Both the position numbers and the translations under genes were made by a program. Source: Williamsia muralis NBRC 105860 (GTDB taxonomy: Bacteria; Actinomycetota; Actinomycetes; Mycobacteriales; Mycobacteriaceae). From it: a DNA stretch of 64,000 bases. Below are positions 25,137-34,545 of the stretch, in pieces. The stretch covers positions 1,054,001 to 1,118,000 of the forward strand of contig NZ_BDAP01000002.1 of assembly GCF_001598915.1 (NCBI RefSeq), given 5' to 3'. Under the pieces are notes generated by a model that saw only the letters and a program-made list of their open reading frames with translations, searched no databases and was not told the origin of the DNA. The stretch's first letter is position 1, and each line of letters starts with the position of its first letter.

Positions 25137-26369
25137 TCAGCGGCGCAGGTGGCGAACTGCGGCAGCAGCGCCGCCACCGGCCGCGCCGAGCAGCACGGCT
25201 GTCGGCACGCCGATCTTCGCGGCCTTTCGGGCCGTGCGGTAGTCGCGGATCTCCCAGCCACGCACCCGGGCGACCTCACGCAGGTCGGCATCGGGATTGA
25301 TGGCCACGGCGGTGCCGACCAGCGACAGCATGGGGACGTCGTTGTGCGAATCGGAGTACGCCGTGCAGCGCTTGAGGTTCAGACCCTCGCGGATCGCGAG
25401 GGTGCGCACGGCATGCGCCTTGCCGAGCCCGTGCAGGATGTCGCCGACCAGCCGTCCGGTGAACACGCCGTCGACGCTCTCGGCCACCGTGCCCAGTGCC
25501 CCGGTCAGTCCGAGCCGGTCTGCGATGGTCTGGGCAAGCTCCACCGGTGTCGCGGTCACCAGCCACACCTGCTGTCCGGCGTCGAGGTGCATCTGCGCAA
25601 GGGTGCGGGTGCCGGGCCAGATCTTGTCGGCGATGAACTCGTCGAAGATCTCCTCGCCGAGCCGCACGAGCTCGTCGGTCTCGCGCCCGGCGATGAAGGA
25701 CAGCGCTTTCTCCCGCCCCTGTGCGACGTCCTCGGAGTTCTCCCGGCCGGTCATCCGGAATTTCGCCTGCGCCCAAACGAATTCCATCACGTCGCGGTAG
25801 CTGAAGTAGTCGCGTGCGGCGAGACCGCGGGCGAAGTGCACGATCGACGCGCCTTGGACAAGTGTGTTGTCGACGTCGAAGAACGCCGCAGCGGTGAGGT
25901 CCGGCGGGACGTCGGTCGGCGTTCCGGGCTCGTCGGATTCCAGGAAGGTCGAAGGCTCGCTCTCGTCGAGTCCGCGTTCCCGCAGCTTCGACGACGCGGC
26001 CCGAGCACTGGCCTCACCGGCGAGCGACTGGCGCAGTTCGGCTGCCGACTGACGGAAACGCCCGACCCGACTCGTCAACGGGGAGAGCGGGCCCGCCGTG
26101 GCGGTGGGACGCAGTCGCTGCCCGTGGTCGCCGGCGGGCCGGTCGTCGAGGTCGTCGTCCCCCGAATCGTCGTCGAGGTCGTCGTCCCTGAAATCGTCTT
26201 CGGGGGAGTCGTCGTCGCGGGCGTCGTCAGAGGAGTCGTCGTCCGGACCGTCCCCGGGCAGCTCGCGCCGTCGGTCATCAGGCCCGTGGTCGTCGCCGTG
26301 CTCGGCGCGGGAACCGGTGGCGGCATCGTCCTCGCCGTCGGCGTCCCCACTGCCCGGAGTTGTGCTCAC
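25137..26369 (-). CDS. HAD-IB hydrolase, SerB1-like, with acidic N-terminal tail
   Basis: Phosphoserine phosphatase-like hydrolase of 410 residues. The HAD motif [15 protein letters not shown] is near residue 165, motif II is [11 protein letters not shown], and motifs III/IV are KAHAVRTLA and [16 protein letters not shown] hydrophobic stretch near the C-terminus ([19 protein letters not shown]) may be a membrane anchor. Residues 1-80 are extraordinarily acidic, with runs of Asp such as [17 protein letters not shown]. tuberculosis SerB1 (Rv0505c) is the positional relative. True phosphoserine activity is unproven for this subfamily. Confidence 0.85.
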   Translation of the reverse strand: MSTTPGSGDADGEDDAATGSRAEHGDDHGPDDRRRELPGDGPDDDSSDDARDDDSPEDDFRDDDLDDDSGDDDLDDRPAGDHGQRLRPTATAGPLSPLTSRVGRFRQSAAELRQSLAGEASARAASSKLRERGLDESEPSTFLESDEPGTPTDVPPDLTAAAFFDVDNTLVQGASIVHFARGLAARDYFSYRDVMEFVWAQAKFRMTGRENSEDVAQGREKALSFIAGRETDELVRLGEEIFDEFIADKIWPGTRTLAQMHLDAGQQVWLVTATPVELAQTIADRLGLTGALGTVAESVDGVFTGRLVGDILHGLGKAHAVRTLAIREGLNLKRCTAYSDSHNDVPMLSLVGTAVAINPDADLREVARVRGWEIRDYRTARKAAKIGVPTAVLLGAAGGGAAAAVRHLRR

Positions 26370-26429
26370 TCCATCGCCTCCTGTCGGTCGGTGCCAAGCC
26401 TAGTCGCCGATGCCTGCAACACTGGCAGG

Positions 26430-26687
26430 GTGAGGATCACGTTGCTGTCCCGGGCGGGTTGTGCCGCCTGCGCCCGTGCCAGGGCCGATCTACGGCCTGT
26501 TGTCGACGAGTTCGACGTGGAGTTCGACGAGGTCGACGTCGATGCCGTCGCGGCCACCGATCCATCCCTGCGCGCCGAGTTCGGAGACCGGTTGCCGGTG
26601 ATCTTGCTCGACGATCGTGAGCATAGCTACTGGGATGTCGATATCCCCAGGTTGAGGGCCGATTTGCAGGGCGCCGCCGGACACTAG
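26430..26687 (+). CDS. Glutaredoxin-like protein (Rv0508-like)
   Basis: Thioredoxin-fold protein of 85 residues, with the redox pair in SRAGCAACARA (C-A-A-C) and RLPVILLDDREH in place of the cis-Pro strand. It belongs to the DUF836/glutaredoxin-like family and may exchange electrons with mycothiol. The GTG start is read directly after a weak AACACT -10-like box, so it may be leaderless. It lies just upstream of rex and the haem genes, the position of Rv0508 before hemA; a redox link is attractive but unproven. Confidence 0.8.
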   Translation: MRITLLSRAGCAACARARADLRPVVDEFDVEFDEVDVDAVAATDPSLRAEFGDRLPVILLDDREHSYWDVDIPRLRADLQGAAGH

Positions 26688-26721
26688 TCCAGACGCATGG
26701 CCAGAAGAACCGCAGCCGAGT

Positions 26722-26749
26722 TTGTGAATCGATTCACAAGCGGTACCGT
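26722..26749 (+). promoter_or_regulatory. Rex operator (ROP) and rex-hem promoter
   Basis: TTGTGAATCGATTCACAA (26722-26739) is a perfect 18-bp palindrome matching the Rex box TTGTGAA-N4-TTCACAA. Its first six bases can act as the -35 box, with TACCGT (26744-26749) as -10 after 16 bases. Bound Rex would block polymerase, giving feedback on rex and the haem genes downstream. Confidence 0.9.
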
Positions 26750-26845
26750 AATGCCTCGAGTTGGTGTTGAACCTGCCATGAGCAGGTGAAGCGCACCGGA
26801 GTCCGCAAAGCCGCGGACGATGCAGCCCAGAAGAAAGACGGACGC

Positions 26846-27616
26846 ATGGCCAAGAGTTCGGCGGGGTTCAACGCCCAGTCCGAGATCCCCAGCGCCTCGG
26901 TCGCCCGGCTGGCCACCTACCTCCACGTTCTGCGTTCGCTGAGCGAGAGCGGCGCGATGGTGGTGTCGTCCGGTCAGCTGGCCACCGCAGCGGGGGTCAA
27001 TCCGGCGATCCTGCGCAAAGACCTGTCCCATGTCGGGTCGGGCGGAGTCCGCGGCGTCGGCTACGACGTCGGCCGGCTGATCGCCCGGATCGCGCTGGCC
27101 CTCGGGGTCGAACACAACCACAACGTGGTGCTGGCCGGCGCCGGCCACCTGGGCAAGGCACTGCTGGGCCGGGTGGGGTTCGAGCGACGCGGGATCAAGA
27201 TCGTTGCCATGTTCGATGCCGATCCAGAGCTGGTCGGGACGACGATCACCGCGGCCGAGGGTGAGTTGGCCGTGCGAGCGCTCGACGAGATCGGTGACAT
27301 CTGCCAAGAGCACGGGGTGGAGATCGCGGTCCTCGCGACCTCCGACGCCGACGCCCAGGCCACGTGCGACGCATTCGTCGAGGCCGGGGTGCACCAGATC
27401 CTGAACTTCACCGCGCTCGCGCCGAGCGTCCCCGAGCACGTATACGTGCGGCCGGTGGACTTCGCGCTGGAGCTGCAGGTGATGGCCTTCAACGCGGCCC
27501 GACGGCACAACGCGGACTCCGCGGTGGTGCCACGTGAGCAGCGCAGTAGTGGACGTGCCCCGAGGAGTGGGGCGAAGACGAGAGCACGATCAGATCAGAG
27601 ATCGGTGGGCGTGTGA
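26846..27616 (+). CDS. rex: Redox-sensing transcriptional repressor Rex
   Basis: Repressor that reads the NADH/NAD+ ratio: free or NAD+-bound it holds its operator, and NADH releases it. About 256 residues: an N-terminal winged helix ([34 protein letters not shown]) and a Rossmann domain with [18 protein letters not shown] 26846 is chosen by alignment with Streptomyces Rex; a GTG at 26786 would add 20 residues. The palindrome upstream shows autoregulation. It overlaps hemA by GTGA, giving the rex-hemACDB arrangement known in Streptomyces, whereas M. tuberculosis lacks rex here. The C-terminal tail is basic and variable. Confidence 0.93.
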   Translation: MAKSSAGFNAQSEIPSASVARLATYLHVLRSLSESGAMVVSSGQLATAAGVNPAILRKDLSHVGSGGVRGVGYDVGRLIARIALALGVEHNHNVVLAGAGHLGKALLGRVGFERRGIKIVAMFDADPELVGTTITAAEGELAVRALDEIGDICQEHGVEIAVLATSDADAQATCDAFVEAGVHQILNFTALAPSVPEHVYVRPVDFALELQVMAFNAARRHNADSAVVPREQRSSGRAPRSGAKTRARSDQRSVGV

Positions 27617-28971
27617 GTATTTTCCTGTTCGGCGTATCGCATCGCAGCGCGCCGGTACCGATCCTCGAGCGACTCGCCGTCACCGACGACGACCGTCCGA
27701 AGATCATCGACGATCTGCTGGCCAGTCCGCAGATCAGTGAGGCGATGATCGTCTCGACGTGCAACCGCGTCGAGGTCTACGCCGTGGTCGACGCCTTCCA
27801 CCCGGCCCTCGAGGCCGTGGGTGAGGTCATGGGCAAACACTCGGGCATGACGGTCAACGAGATGACCAAGTACGCCTACGTGCGGTACTCCGAAGCCGTT
27901 GTCGAGCACCTGTTCTCGGTCGCCGCCGGCCTGGACTCGATGGTGGTGGGCGAGCAGCAGATCCTCGGCCAGATCCGGTCGTCCTACGCCAGCGCCGACG
28001 CGAACCGCTCGGCCGGGCGAGTGCTGCACGAGCTGGCGCAGCAGGCGTTGCGGGTGGGCAAACGCGTCCACAGCGAGACCGGGCTCGACCGCGCCGGTGC
28101 ATCGGTCGTCTCGGTGTCGCTCGAACGCGCGCGGAGCATTCTCGACGGCGACATCACCTCTGCCGTTGTCCTGGGAGCCGGCGCGATGGGTGGCCTGGCC
28201 GCCGCCCACCTGGCCCGATCAGGGGTGTCGGAGCTGGTGGTCGTCAACCGCACGTTCGAGAAGGCGCAACACCTGGCGGCCAACGTCACCAAGAACCACG
28301 GCGTCCCCGCGCGGGCGGTGCGTTTCGACGACATGACCGACGCGCTGATCGGCGCCGACGTGCTGGTGACCTGTACCGGCACCATCGGCGCGGTTGTCGG
28401 TGTCGGTGAGGTGCATTCGGCGCTCGCCCGTCGCGAGAACAGCAAACCATTGGTGATCTGCGACCTGGGATTGCCTCGTAACGTCGATCCTGCGGCTGGT
28501 CGGCTACCCGGTGTCCACATCATCGATATCGAGGGTCTGCGTGGCGATGAGGCCACCAAGGCCGCCGATGCCGACGAGTTCGCCGCCCGCGAGATCGTCC
28601 TGGGTGAGCTGGCCGACTATCTGATGCATCAGCGTCAGGCCGAGGTCACCCCCACGGTCACCGCGCTGCGACAGCGCGCCGCCGAGGTGGTCCAGGCGGA
28701 GATCCTCCGGCTCGAGAGCCGGTTGCCGGGTCTGGACGACCCGCAGCGCGACGAGGTCGCCAAGACCGTCCGGCGAGTGGTCGACAAGTTGCTGCACGCG
28801 CCCACGGTGCGGGTCAAACAACTCGCGAGCACGCCGCAGGGCGACACCTACGCCGAAGCTCTTCGCGAACTGTTCGAACTCAAGCCCGGTGCGGCCGAAT
28901 CGGTGTCGGCACCGGAGGTCGGGCTCGGGGACACCGCCGGACTCGGCGACACAGACGGAAAGGCCCGGTAG
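27613..28971 (+). CDS. hemA: Glutamyl-tRNA reductase
   Basis: First step of the C5 route to tetrapyrroles: NADPH-dependent reduction of glutamyl-tRNA to glutamate-1-semialdehyde. 452 residues. The catalytic Cys50 lies in [25 protein letters not shown] opens the protein, [10 protein letters not shown] and the NADPH site [13 protein letters not shown] follow, and the C-terminal helical dimer domain carries [16 protein letters not shown] 27613 overlaps rex. The enzyme is a common control point, and transcription from the Rex-box promoter ties it to redox state. Confidence 0.97.
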   Translation: MSIFLFGVSHRSAPVPILERLAVTDDDRPKIIDDLLASPQISEAMIVSTCNRVEVYAVVDAFHPALEAVGEVMGKHSGMTVNEMTKYAYVRYSEAVVEHLFSVAAGLDSMVVGEQQILGQIRSSYASADANRSAGRVLHELAQQALRVGKRVHSETGLDRAGASVVSVSLERARSILDGDITSAVVLGAGAMGGLAAAHLARSGVSELVVVNRTFEKAQHLAANVTKNHGVPARAVRFDDMTDALIGADVLVTCTGTIGAVVGVGEVHSALARRENSKPLVICDLGLPRNVDPAAGRLPGVHIIDIEGLRGDEATKAADADEFAAREIVLGELADYLMHQRQAEVTPTVTALRQRAAEVVQAEILRLESRLPGLDDPQRDEVAKTVRRVVDKLLHAPTVRVKQLASTPQGDTYAEALRELFELKPGAAESVSAPEVGLGDTAGLGDTDGKAR

Positions 28972-28974
28972 GAC

Positions 28975-29910
28975 TTGAGCACCGACGAGACGAGTCCGAT
29001 CCGTATCGGCACCCGTGGTTCGCTGCTGGCCACCACCCAGGCCGGCGACATCCGCGACGCACTGATCAAGGCCGGCCATCCTGCCGAACTGGTGATCATC
29101 AAGACCGCAGGCGACCTGTCGGCCGCACCGGTCCAACAGATCGGCGTCGGGGTGTTCACCACGGCGATCCGGCTGGCGTTGACCGCGGGCGAAGTGGACG
29201 TCGCTGTGCACTCCTACAAGGACCTCCCGACGGCCCCTGAACCGGGGCTGCACATCGCTGCCACCCCGCCCCGCGAAGATCCGCGAGATGCGCTGGTCGC
29301 AGCGGGTGGCAAGGTGCTCGGCGAGCTACTGCCGGGAGCCACTGTCGGCACCTCCGCGCCGCGCCGGGCGGCGCAGCTTAGAGCATTGGGTCTCGGTTTG
29401 GAAATCCGCCCCCTACGAGGCAACCTTGATTCTCGGTTGGGCAAAGTCGCGAGCGGCGAACTCGACGCGGTGGTAGTGGCTCGAGCAGGACTGGTACGCA
29501 TCGGACGGGCCGACGAGGTCACCGAAGCGCTGGATCCGGTTCAGATGCTGCCGGCGCCCGCACAGGGCGCCTTGGCCGTGGAGTGCCGCGCAGACGATGC
29601 CCGACTGGTGAGCATTCTCGCCGAGTTGGACGATCCGTCCACCCGTGCGGCGATTGACGCCGAACGTGCAGTGCTGGGGGCCCTCGAGGCCGGATGCACC
29701 GCGCCGGTCGGTGCGATGGCCGAGGTGGTCGAGTCGATTGACGAGGACGGACGCATTTTCACCGAGCTGTCGCTGAGGGCGACGGTCGTGGCCGAAGACG
29801 GATCGGACGCGGTCAAGGCCTCGGTGGTGGGTCCGGTGGAACGGGCAGCCGAACTGGGCCGAGAACTCGCCGCAGAACTACTGGATCAGGGAGCAAGACA
29901 GCTTCTCTAG
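28975..29910 (+). CDS. hemC: Porphobilinogen deaminase (hydroxymethylbilane synthase)
   Basis: Joins four porphobilinogen molecules into hydroxymethylbilane. 311 residues. [17 protein letters not shown] opens the protein; [34 protein letters not shown] and [13 protein letters not shown] line the active site, and the dipyrromethane cofactor is carried on the Cys of [12 protein letters not shown]. The start is TTG 28975, three bases after the hemA stop; no better start aligns. Part of the rex-hem operon. Confidence 0.96.
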   Translation: MSTDETSPIRIGTRGSLLATTQAGDIRDALIKAGHPAELVIIKTAGDLSAAPVQQIGVGVFTTAIRLALTAGEVDVAVHSYKDLPTAPEPGLHIAATPPREDPRDALVAAGGKVLGELLPGATVGTSAPRRAAQLRALGLGLEIRPLRGNLDSRLGKVASGELDAVVVARAGLVRIGRADEVTEALDPVQMLPAPAQGALAVECRADDARLVSILAELDDPSTRAAIDAERAVLGALEAGCTAPVGAMAEVVESIDEDGRIFTELSLRATVVAEDGSDAVKASVVGPVERAAELGRELAAELLDQGARQLL

Positions 29911-29955
29911 AAACAGTGGGCCGAGCTACAGCCCCACGGGGCAGGAGTGCTGAGC

Positions 29956-31659
29956 ATGAGCCGTAACAAAAAGGCCACCACCCCCGGTCGCATTCTCTTT
30001 GTCGGGGCAGGCCCGGGCGATCCCGGACTGCTGACCGTCCGCGCCCGGACCGCGATCGAGAACGCCGTCACGGTGTTCATCGATCCCGACGTGCCGTCCG
30101 CGGTCGTCGAACAGATCGGCGTCGGCTGGGGTGAGCAGGCCTCATCGAAGAGTTCGTCGACCGGTGTGACCCGCTCGGGCAAACAAGACATTAGCGGCGG
30201 CGAGCAACGCGATTCGCAGGGGGGTGATCCCCAGGACGCCGACGGCACTGCCGCATCCGGGTCCGGTGCCGATTCGGCAGACGACTCGATGGGCAATGTG
30301 CGTCCCGCGCTGGGTGATCCCGCCGAGGTCGCCAAGACTCTCGTCGCCACCGCCAAGGACGGCCACGACGTCGTCCGGCTGGTCGCAGGCGACCCCCTGA
30401 CCACCGATGCGGTGCTGGCCGAGGTGAATGCCGTCGCCCGTACCCAGGTGCAGTTCGAGGTCATCCCGGGACTGCCCGCGACGGCCGCTGTGCCGAGCTA
30501 CGCGGGTATGCCGCTGGGTTCGGGACACACCGAGGCCGATGTCCGCGGAGAGGTCGATTGGGCGGCGCTCGCTGCCGCTCCCGGACCTCTTGTGCTCCAC
30601 GCGACGTCGGGTCATCTCGCCGAGACCGCCAGCGCACTCACCGAGCACGGCCTGGCCGCGCAGACCCCTGCCGCCATCACCGTCAACGGCACCACCTGCC
30701 AGCAGCGCACCATCGAGGCGACGCTGGCCACGCTCAACGAGAGCGGAAGCGCCCTCACCGGACCGCTGATCGTCACCATCGGCAAGGTGGTCACCCAGCG
30801 CGGCAAGTTGAGCTGGTGGGAATCGCGCGCGCTGTACGGCTGGACCGTACTGGTGCCGCGTACCAAGGATCAGGCCGGCGACATGTCCGATCGGCTGGTC
30901 ACGCACGGCGCCATCCCGATGGAGGTCCCGACGATCGCGGTGGAACCGCCGCGTAGTCCCGCCCAGATGGAACGCGCTGTCAAGGGCTTGGTCGACGGCC
31001 GCTACCAGTGGGTGGTGTTCACCTCCACGAACGCTGTCCGCGCAGTGTGGGACAAGTTCGCCGAATTCGGTTTGGACGCACGAGCTTTCAGTGGCGTGAA
31101 GATCGCCTGTGTGGGCGAGGCGACTGCGGAGAAGGTTCGCGGCTTCGGCATCAACCCCGAACTGCTCCCCTCGGGAGAACAGTCCTCGCTGGGACTGCTC
31201 GAAGACTTCCCGCCGTACGACGACGTCTTCGATCCGGTGAACCGGATCCTGCTGCCCCGTGCCGACATCGCCACCGAGACGCTCTCGGAGGGTCTGCGTG
31301 GCCGTGGCTGGGAGATCGACGACGTCACCGCGTACCGCACGGTCCGCGCCGCGCCGCCGCCCGCCGAGACCCGCGAGATGATCAAGACCGGTGGGTTCGA
31401 CGCGGTCTGCTTCACCTCGAGCTCCACGGTGCGCAACCTGGTGGGTATCGCGGGTAAACCGCACGCCCGCACCATCGTTGCGTGCATCGGCCCGAAGACG
31501 GCCGAGACCGCCACCGAGTTCGGCCTGCGGGTCGATGTGCGGCCGGAGAACGCATCGGTGCACGAGTTGGTGGACGCGCTCGCCGAGCACGCCGCTCGCC
31601 TGCGTGCCGAGGGTGCGCTGCCTCCGCCGCGCAAGAAGGCCCGCCGCTCACGCTCGTAG
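29956..31659 (+). CDS. hemD: Uroporphyrinogen-III synthase fused to a methyltransferase-like domain
   Basis: Fusion protein of 567 residues. The N-terminal half resembles uroporphyrinogen-III C-methyltransferase ([45 protein letters not shown]), and the C-terminal half is uroporphyrinogen-III synthase ([56 protein letters not shown]). A low-complexity insert of roughly 60 residues rich in Ser, Gly and Asp splits the first domain before [12 protein letters not shown]; mycobacterial relatives have an insert at the same place. ATG 29956 has AGGAG eight bases upstream. Whether the first half still methylates, for sirohaem or cobalamin, is unknown. Confidence 0.93.
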   Translation: MSRNKKATTPGRILFVGAGPGDPGLLTVRARTAIENAVTVFIDPDVPSAVVEQIGVGWGEQASSKSSSTGVTRSGKQDISGGEQRDSQGGDPQDADGTAASGSGADSADDSMGNVRPALGDPAEVAKTLVATAKDGHDVVRLVAGDPLTTDAVLAEVNAVARTQVQFEVIPGLPATAAVPSYAGMPLGSGHTEADVRGEVDWAALAAAPGPLVLHATSGHLAETASALTEHGLAAQTPAAITVNGTTCQQRTIEATLATLNESGSALTGPLIVTIGKVVTQRGKLSWWESRALYGWTVLVPRTKDQAGDMSDRLVTHGAIPMEVPTIAVEPPRSPAQMERAVKGLVDGRYQWVVFTSTNAVRAVWDKFAEFGLDARAFSGVKIACVGEATAEKVRGFGINPELLPSGEQSSLGLLEDFPPYDDVFDPVNRILLPRADIATETLSEGLRGRGWEIDDVTAYRTVRAAPPPAETREMIKTGGFDAVCFTSSSTVRNLVGIAGKPHARTIVACIGPKTAETATEFGLRVDVRPENASVHELVDALAEHAARLRAEGALPPPRKKARRSRS

Positions 31660-31662
31660 GCT
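31657..31662 (+). promoter_or_regulatory. Internal leaderless -10 box before hemB
   Basis: TAGGCT overlaps the end of hemD and lies seven bases before the hemB ATG. A GGAGG is also present but only two bases from the ATG, too close to be useful. hemB may therefore also be read from its own promoter. Confidence 0.5.
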
Positions 31663-31669
31663 GGAGGAC

Positions 31670-32650
31670 ATGACCTCACCGACCGATCGTCCCAGGCGTC
31701 TTCGTACTACTCCGGCCATGCGCCGGATGGTCGCCGAAACCTCCTTGGAGCCAAGGCATCTGGTGTTGCCGATGTTCGTGGCCGACGGGATCGACGAGCC
31801 GCGGCCCATCAGTAGCATGCCCGGGGTCGTCCAGCACACACCTGATTCGCTCCGCGAGGCCGCGGTCGCGGCAGTGGAATCAGGAGTGGGTGGTCTGATG
31901 CTCTTCGGTGTTCCTGCCGAGGGCGACAAGGATGCCGTCGGGAGCGTCGGGACCGATCCGGATGGTGTGCTCAATTCGGCTCTGCGACTCCTGAAGTCCG
32001 AGCTCGGCGACTCGACTGTCCTGATGGCCGATACCTGCCTCGACGAGTTCACCGACCACGGGCACTGCGGTGTGCTCGCCGATGACGGCACAGTCGACAA
32101 CGACGCCACCCTGCTGCGCTACGCCGAGATGGCTGTGGTGCAGGCGCAGTCGGGCGCGCACCTGGTGGGGCCGAGCGGGATGATGGACGGTCAGGTGGCC
32201 GTGATCCGTTCGGCACTCGACGATGCGGGATACACCGACACCGGGATCCTCGCCTACACCGCCAAGTACTCGTCGGCCTTCTACGGCCCTTTCCGGGAGG
32301 CCGTCGGCTCGTCGCTGCGTGGCGACCGCAAGTCCTACCAGCAAGATCCCGCCAACCTGCGCGAGGCGATGCGCGAACTCGAACTCGACCTGTCCGAGGG
32401 CGCCGACATCGTCATGGTGAAACCGGCCATGTCGTACCTGGATGTGTTGCGGCGGGTGGCCGACGTGGCCGATGTCCCGGTCGCGGCCTACCAGATCTCG
32501 GGGGAGTACGCGATGATCACCGCGGCGGCCGAACGCGGCTGGATCGACCGCGATGCCGCCATCCTCGAGTCACTCACCTCCATCCGGCGCGCCGGTGCCG
32601 ACATCGTGCTGACGTACTGGGCGCACGAGGTCGCCGACAAACTCCGGTGA
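31670..32650 (+). CDS. hemB: Delta-aminolevulinic acid dehydratase (porphobilinogen synthase)
   Basis: Condenses two 5-aminolevulinate molecules to porphobilinogen. 326 residues. The Schiff-base Lys regions are [13 protein letters not shown] and [12 protein letters not shown]. In the metal loop [15 protein letters not shown] the middle Cys of the three-Cys zinc site is replaced by Asp, so metal use may differ from the zinc type. [18 protein letters not shown] is the conserved allosteric-metal region. The ATG is chosen by conservation of [14 protein letters not shown]. With hemA, hemC and hemD it gives the route from glutamyl-tRNA to uroporphyrinogen III except hemL, which is not in the window. 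Confidence 0.96.
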   Translation: MTSPTDRPRRLRTTPAMRRMVAETSLEPRHLVLPMFVADGIDEPRPISSMPGVVQHTPDSLREAAVAAVESGVGGLMLFGVPAEGDKDAVGSVGTDPDGVLNSALRLLKSELGDSTVLMADTCLDEFTDHGHCGVLADDGTVDNDATLLRYAEMAVVQAQSGAHLVGPSGMMDGQVAVIRSALDDAGYTDTGILAYTAKYSSAFYGPFREAVGSSLRGDRKSYQQDPANLREAMRELELDLSEGADIVMVKPAMSYLDVLRRVADVADVPVAAYQISGEYAMITAAAERGWIDRDAAILESLTSIRRAGADIVLTYWAHEVADKLR

Positions 32651-32783
32651 CCGTGCGTCTGCCCGCGTCGAGGCGGCCCCTCCCGCCGTCGTGCGGGTCG
32701 CTGTTGTCGTCGCTGACGGCAGCATCAGCACACCGGTCCGACGCCCGCGCGCAGCCGCCCGCCCGACCTCTAGGCTGGTGCCC

Positions 32784-33545
32784 ATGTCCGTGACTCCACC
32801 GTCCTACAGCCAGGGCCCGTACGGCGGCTCCTCGCCCGAGTCACCGAACAAGCCGGCTCTGGCCAGCCCGATGGCCATCGCCACCGAACTGTGGGCGCTG
32901 ATCATCTTGGCGCAGTGCGTGGTTTTCGGTGGGCAGTACCAAGTGGCCTTCGACGCCGCCGACGAGGTGTCCCGGGACATGCCTGAGGGTGATCTCCCCG
33001 ACGGCGCCATCTGGGTGGTGTACGTCATCGTGGGGCTGACCCTCGCCGCGGTGTTCGGGGTGCTCGCGTGGCTCGCCCGGTCCGGGCGGAATTGGGCCCG
33101 CCTGGTGCTCGGTTTTGTCAGTTTCTATCTCGTTGTGCAGACCGTGTCGGCGTTCTTCATCGAAGAGGCCGATCATTGGACGATGATCCCGACCGTCATC
33201 GGCGGAGTCGCGGCACTCGGCGCGGGTGTCCTGCTGATGCATCGGGACTCGGACAAGTACTGCAAAGACATGGCGGCGTGGCGAAAGAGCCAGTCGCACA
33301 AGGGCGGGCAGGCGCCGTGGCCGCAGGGCCCGCCGGGTGGGTATCCGCCCAACCCCACTTACCCGAACCCCTACCAGCAGTACCCGCAGCAGCCATATCA
33401 GCAGCAGTACTACGGGGCGCCGGAGTACCAGCAGGGTGGATACCAGCACCCCGCCGGTCCGGACAACAGCCCGCCCTCGGAGCCCGGCAACACCGATCCG
33501 AGACGTTCTGACGACGCCGGATCAGATACAGGAGAACGCAAGTGA
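32784..33545 (+). CDS. Membrane protein with Pro/Gln/Tyr-rich tail
   Basis: Protein of 253 residues, function unknown. A short Pro/Ser-rich head is followed by four membrane helices (ELWALIILAQCVVFGG, WVVYVIVGLTLAAVFGVLA, LVLGFVSFYLVVQTVSAF, VIGGVAALGAGVLLM). From residue 170 the tail consists of repeats of Pro, Tyr and Gln such as YQQYPQQPYQQQYYGAP, probably disordered and cytoplasmic. TAGGCT seven bases before ATG 32784 indicates a leaderless start. It overlaps the next small membrane protein gene by four bases. This is the position of Rv0513/Rv0514-type genes after hemB. Confidence 0.7.
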   Translation: MSVTPPSYSQGPYGGSSPESPNKPALASPMAIATELWALIILAQCVVFGGQYQVAFDAADEVSRDMPEGDLPDGAIWVVYVIVGLTLAAVFGVLAWLARSGRNWARLVLGFVSFYLVVQTVSAFFIEEADHWTMIPTVIGGVAALGAGVLLMHRDSDKYCKDMAAWRKSQSHKGGQAPWPQGPPGGYPPNPTYPNPYQQYPQQPYQQQYYGAPEYQQGGYQHPAGPDNSPPSEPGNTDPRRSDDAGSDTGERK

Positions 33546-33928
33546 GCACCGAGTCCGTGAACCCGGGCGTGCCCCCGAACACCGTTGTGTGGGCGTATCG
33601 GTTGTGGCTTGCGTCCGGCGTCCTGCTCGCCGTGTGGGGTCTGTTCCAGATCGCCCTGGTGCGAACCGGGACCAGCGTGGTCTTCGGGGTGTTCTTCATC
33701 CTTGTCGGGGCTGCCCTGGTGTGGGCCGGCCGGCAGGCGTACGCCGGTGACCCGCGCTGGCGGTCGGCGGTGTCGGTCCTGACGCTGATGCTCGTCGCCA
33801 TCGGGATCTTCGCCTCGATGCTCTACTCGCTGCCGATGGTCCCCGCACTGCTCTTCGCGTTGATCGGACTGTCCGGTTCGCTGACCGCCAACCGCCCCAC
33901 GTCCGAGCCCTGGTTCGCTCGCCGGTGA
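33542..33928 (+). CDS. Small four-helix membrane protein
   Basis: Protein of 128 residues with four predicted membrane helices (YRLWLASGVLLAVWGLFQIA, VVFGVFFILVGAALVWAG, AVSVLTLMLVAIGIFA, ALLFALIGLSGSL). No catalytic motif was seen. GTG 33542 overlaps the preceding stop, so it is coupled to the Pro/Gln/Tyr-tail protein and may form a complex with it. Function unknown. Confidence 0.7.
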   Translation: MSTESVNPGVPPNTVVWAYRLWLASGVLLAVWGLFQIALVRTGTSVVFGVFFILVGAALVWAGRQAYAGDPRWRSAVSVLTLMLVAIGIFASMLYSLPMVPALLFALIGLSGSLTANRPTSEPWFARR

Positions 33929-33940
33929 GGGACTGCGCCC

Positions 33941-34537
33941 ATGAGTGACGAGACACCCGACCACGAGGCCGAGACGCCGGAGGTCGAAGGCGAGGTCTTG
34001 TTCTACGAACCCGGCGGCAGCTGGTGGGTGGTCTCCATCGGCCCGCTCCTGTGTCTTGCCCTGCTCATCGTCGAGATCTTCGGTGAAGGCAAGGTGCACT
34101 GGCTCGCGCTCCTGATCTTCGCCGCCGTGATCGGCGGGTTCTCGCTCATCCAGGTGTACGCGGCTCGGTCACACGTCACGGTCCGGCTGACCGAGACCAC
34201 CCTGCGTCAGGGCGCTCAGACCATCGCGCTCGACGAGATCGACGAGATCTTTCCGCAGAACAACAGCCCCGAACATCAGAAGTGGGAGAGCGCTCCTGCC
34301 CTGGGTGAACTGACTGCCGTGCCGCGGCGACGCAAGGGTGTGGGCATCCAGTTGCGCAGCGGCAGACTGGCGCAGGCATGGGCCCGCGACGTCGACCATT
34401 TCCGGTCGGAACTGACCCAGGCTCACCAGGCTATCGCCCTGGGGCTCGGTCCGAAGAAGTCCTCTTCCCTCCAGAAGCCCAAGCCGAAACCGAAGAAGTC
34501 CCCGCCACCGGTACATGGTGACGAGGACTCTTCGTAG
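33941..34537 (+). CDS. DUF3093-like membrane protein
   Basis: Protein of 198 residues: an acidic head, two membrane helices (residues 28-45 and 52-72), a beta-rich domain (ARSHVTVRLTETTLRQGAQTI, split by a turn, and LDEIDEIFP) and a Lys/Pro-rich tail (QKPKPKPKKSPPPV). This arrangement fits DUF3093 proteins of actinobacteria. The function is unknown. It ends nine bases before the convergent acyl-CoA oxidase-like gene. Confidence 0.65.
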   Translation: MSDETPDHEAETPEVEGEVLFYEPGGSWWVVSIGPLLCLALLIVEIFGEGKVHWLALLIFAAVIGGFSLIQVYAARSHVTVRLTETTLRQGAQTIALDEIDEIFPQNNSPEHQKWESAPALGELTAVPRRRKGVGIQLRSGRLAQAWARDVDHFRSELTQAHQAIALGLGPKKSSSLQKPKPKPKKSPPPVHGDEDSS

Positions 34538-34545
34538 GTAGAGCT

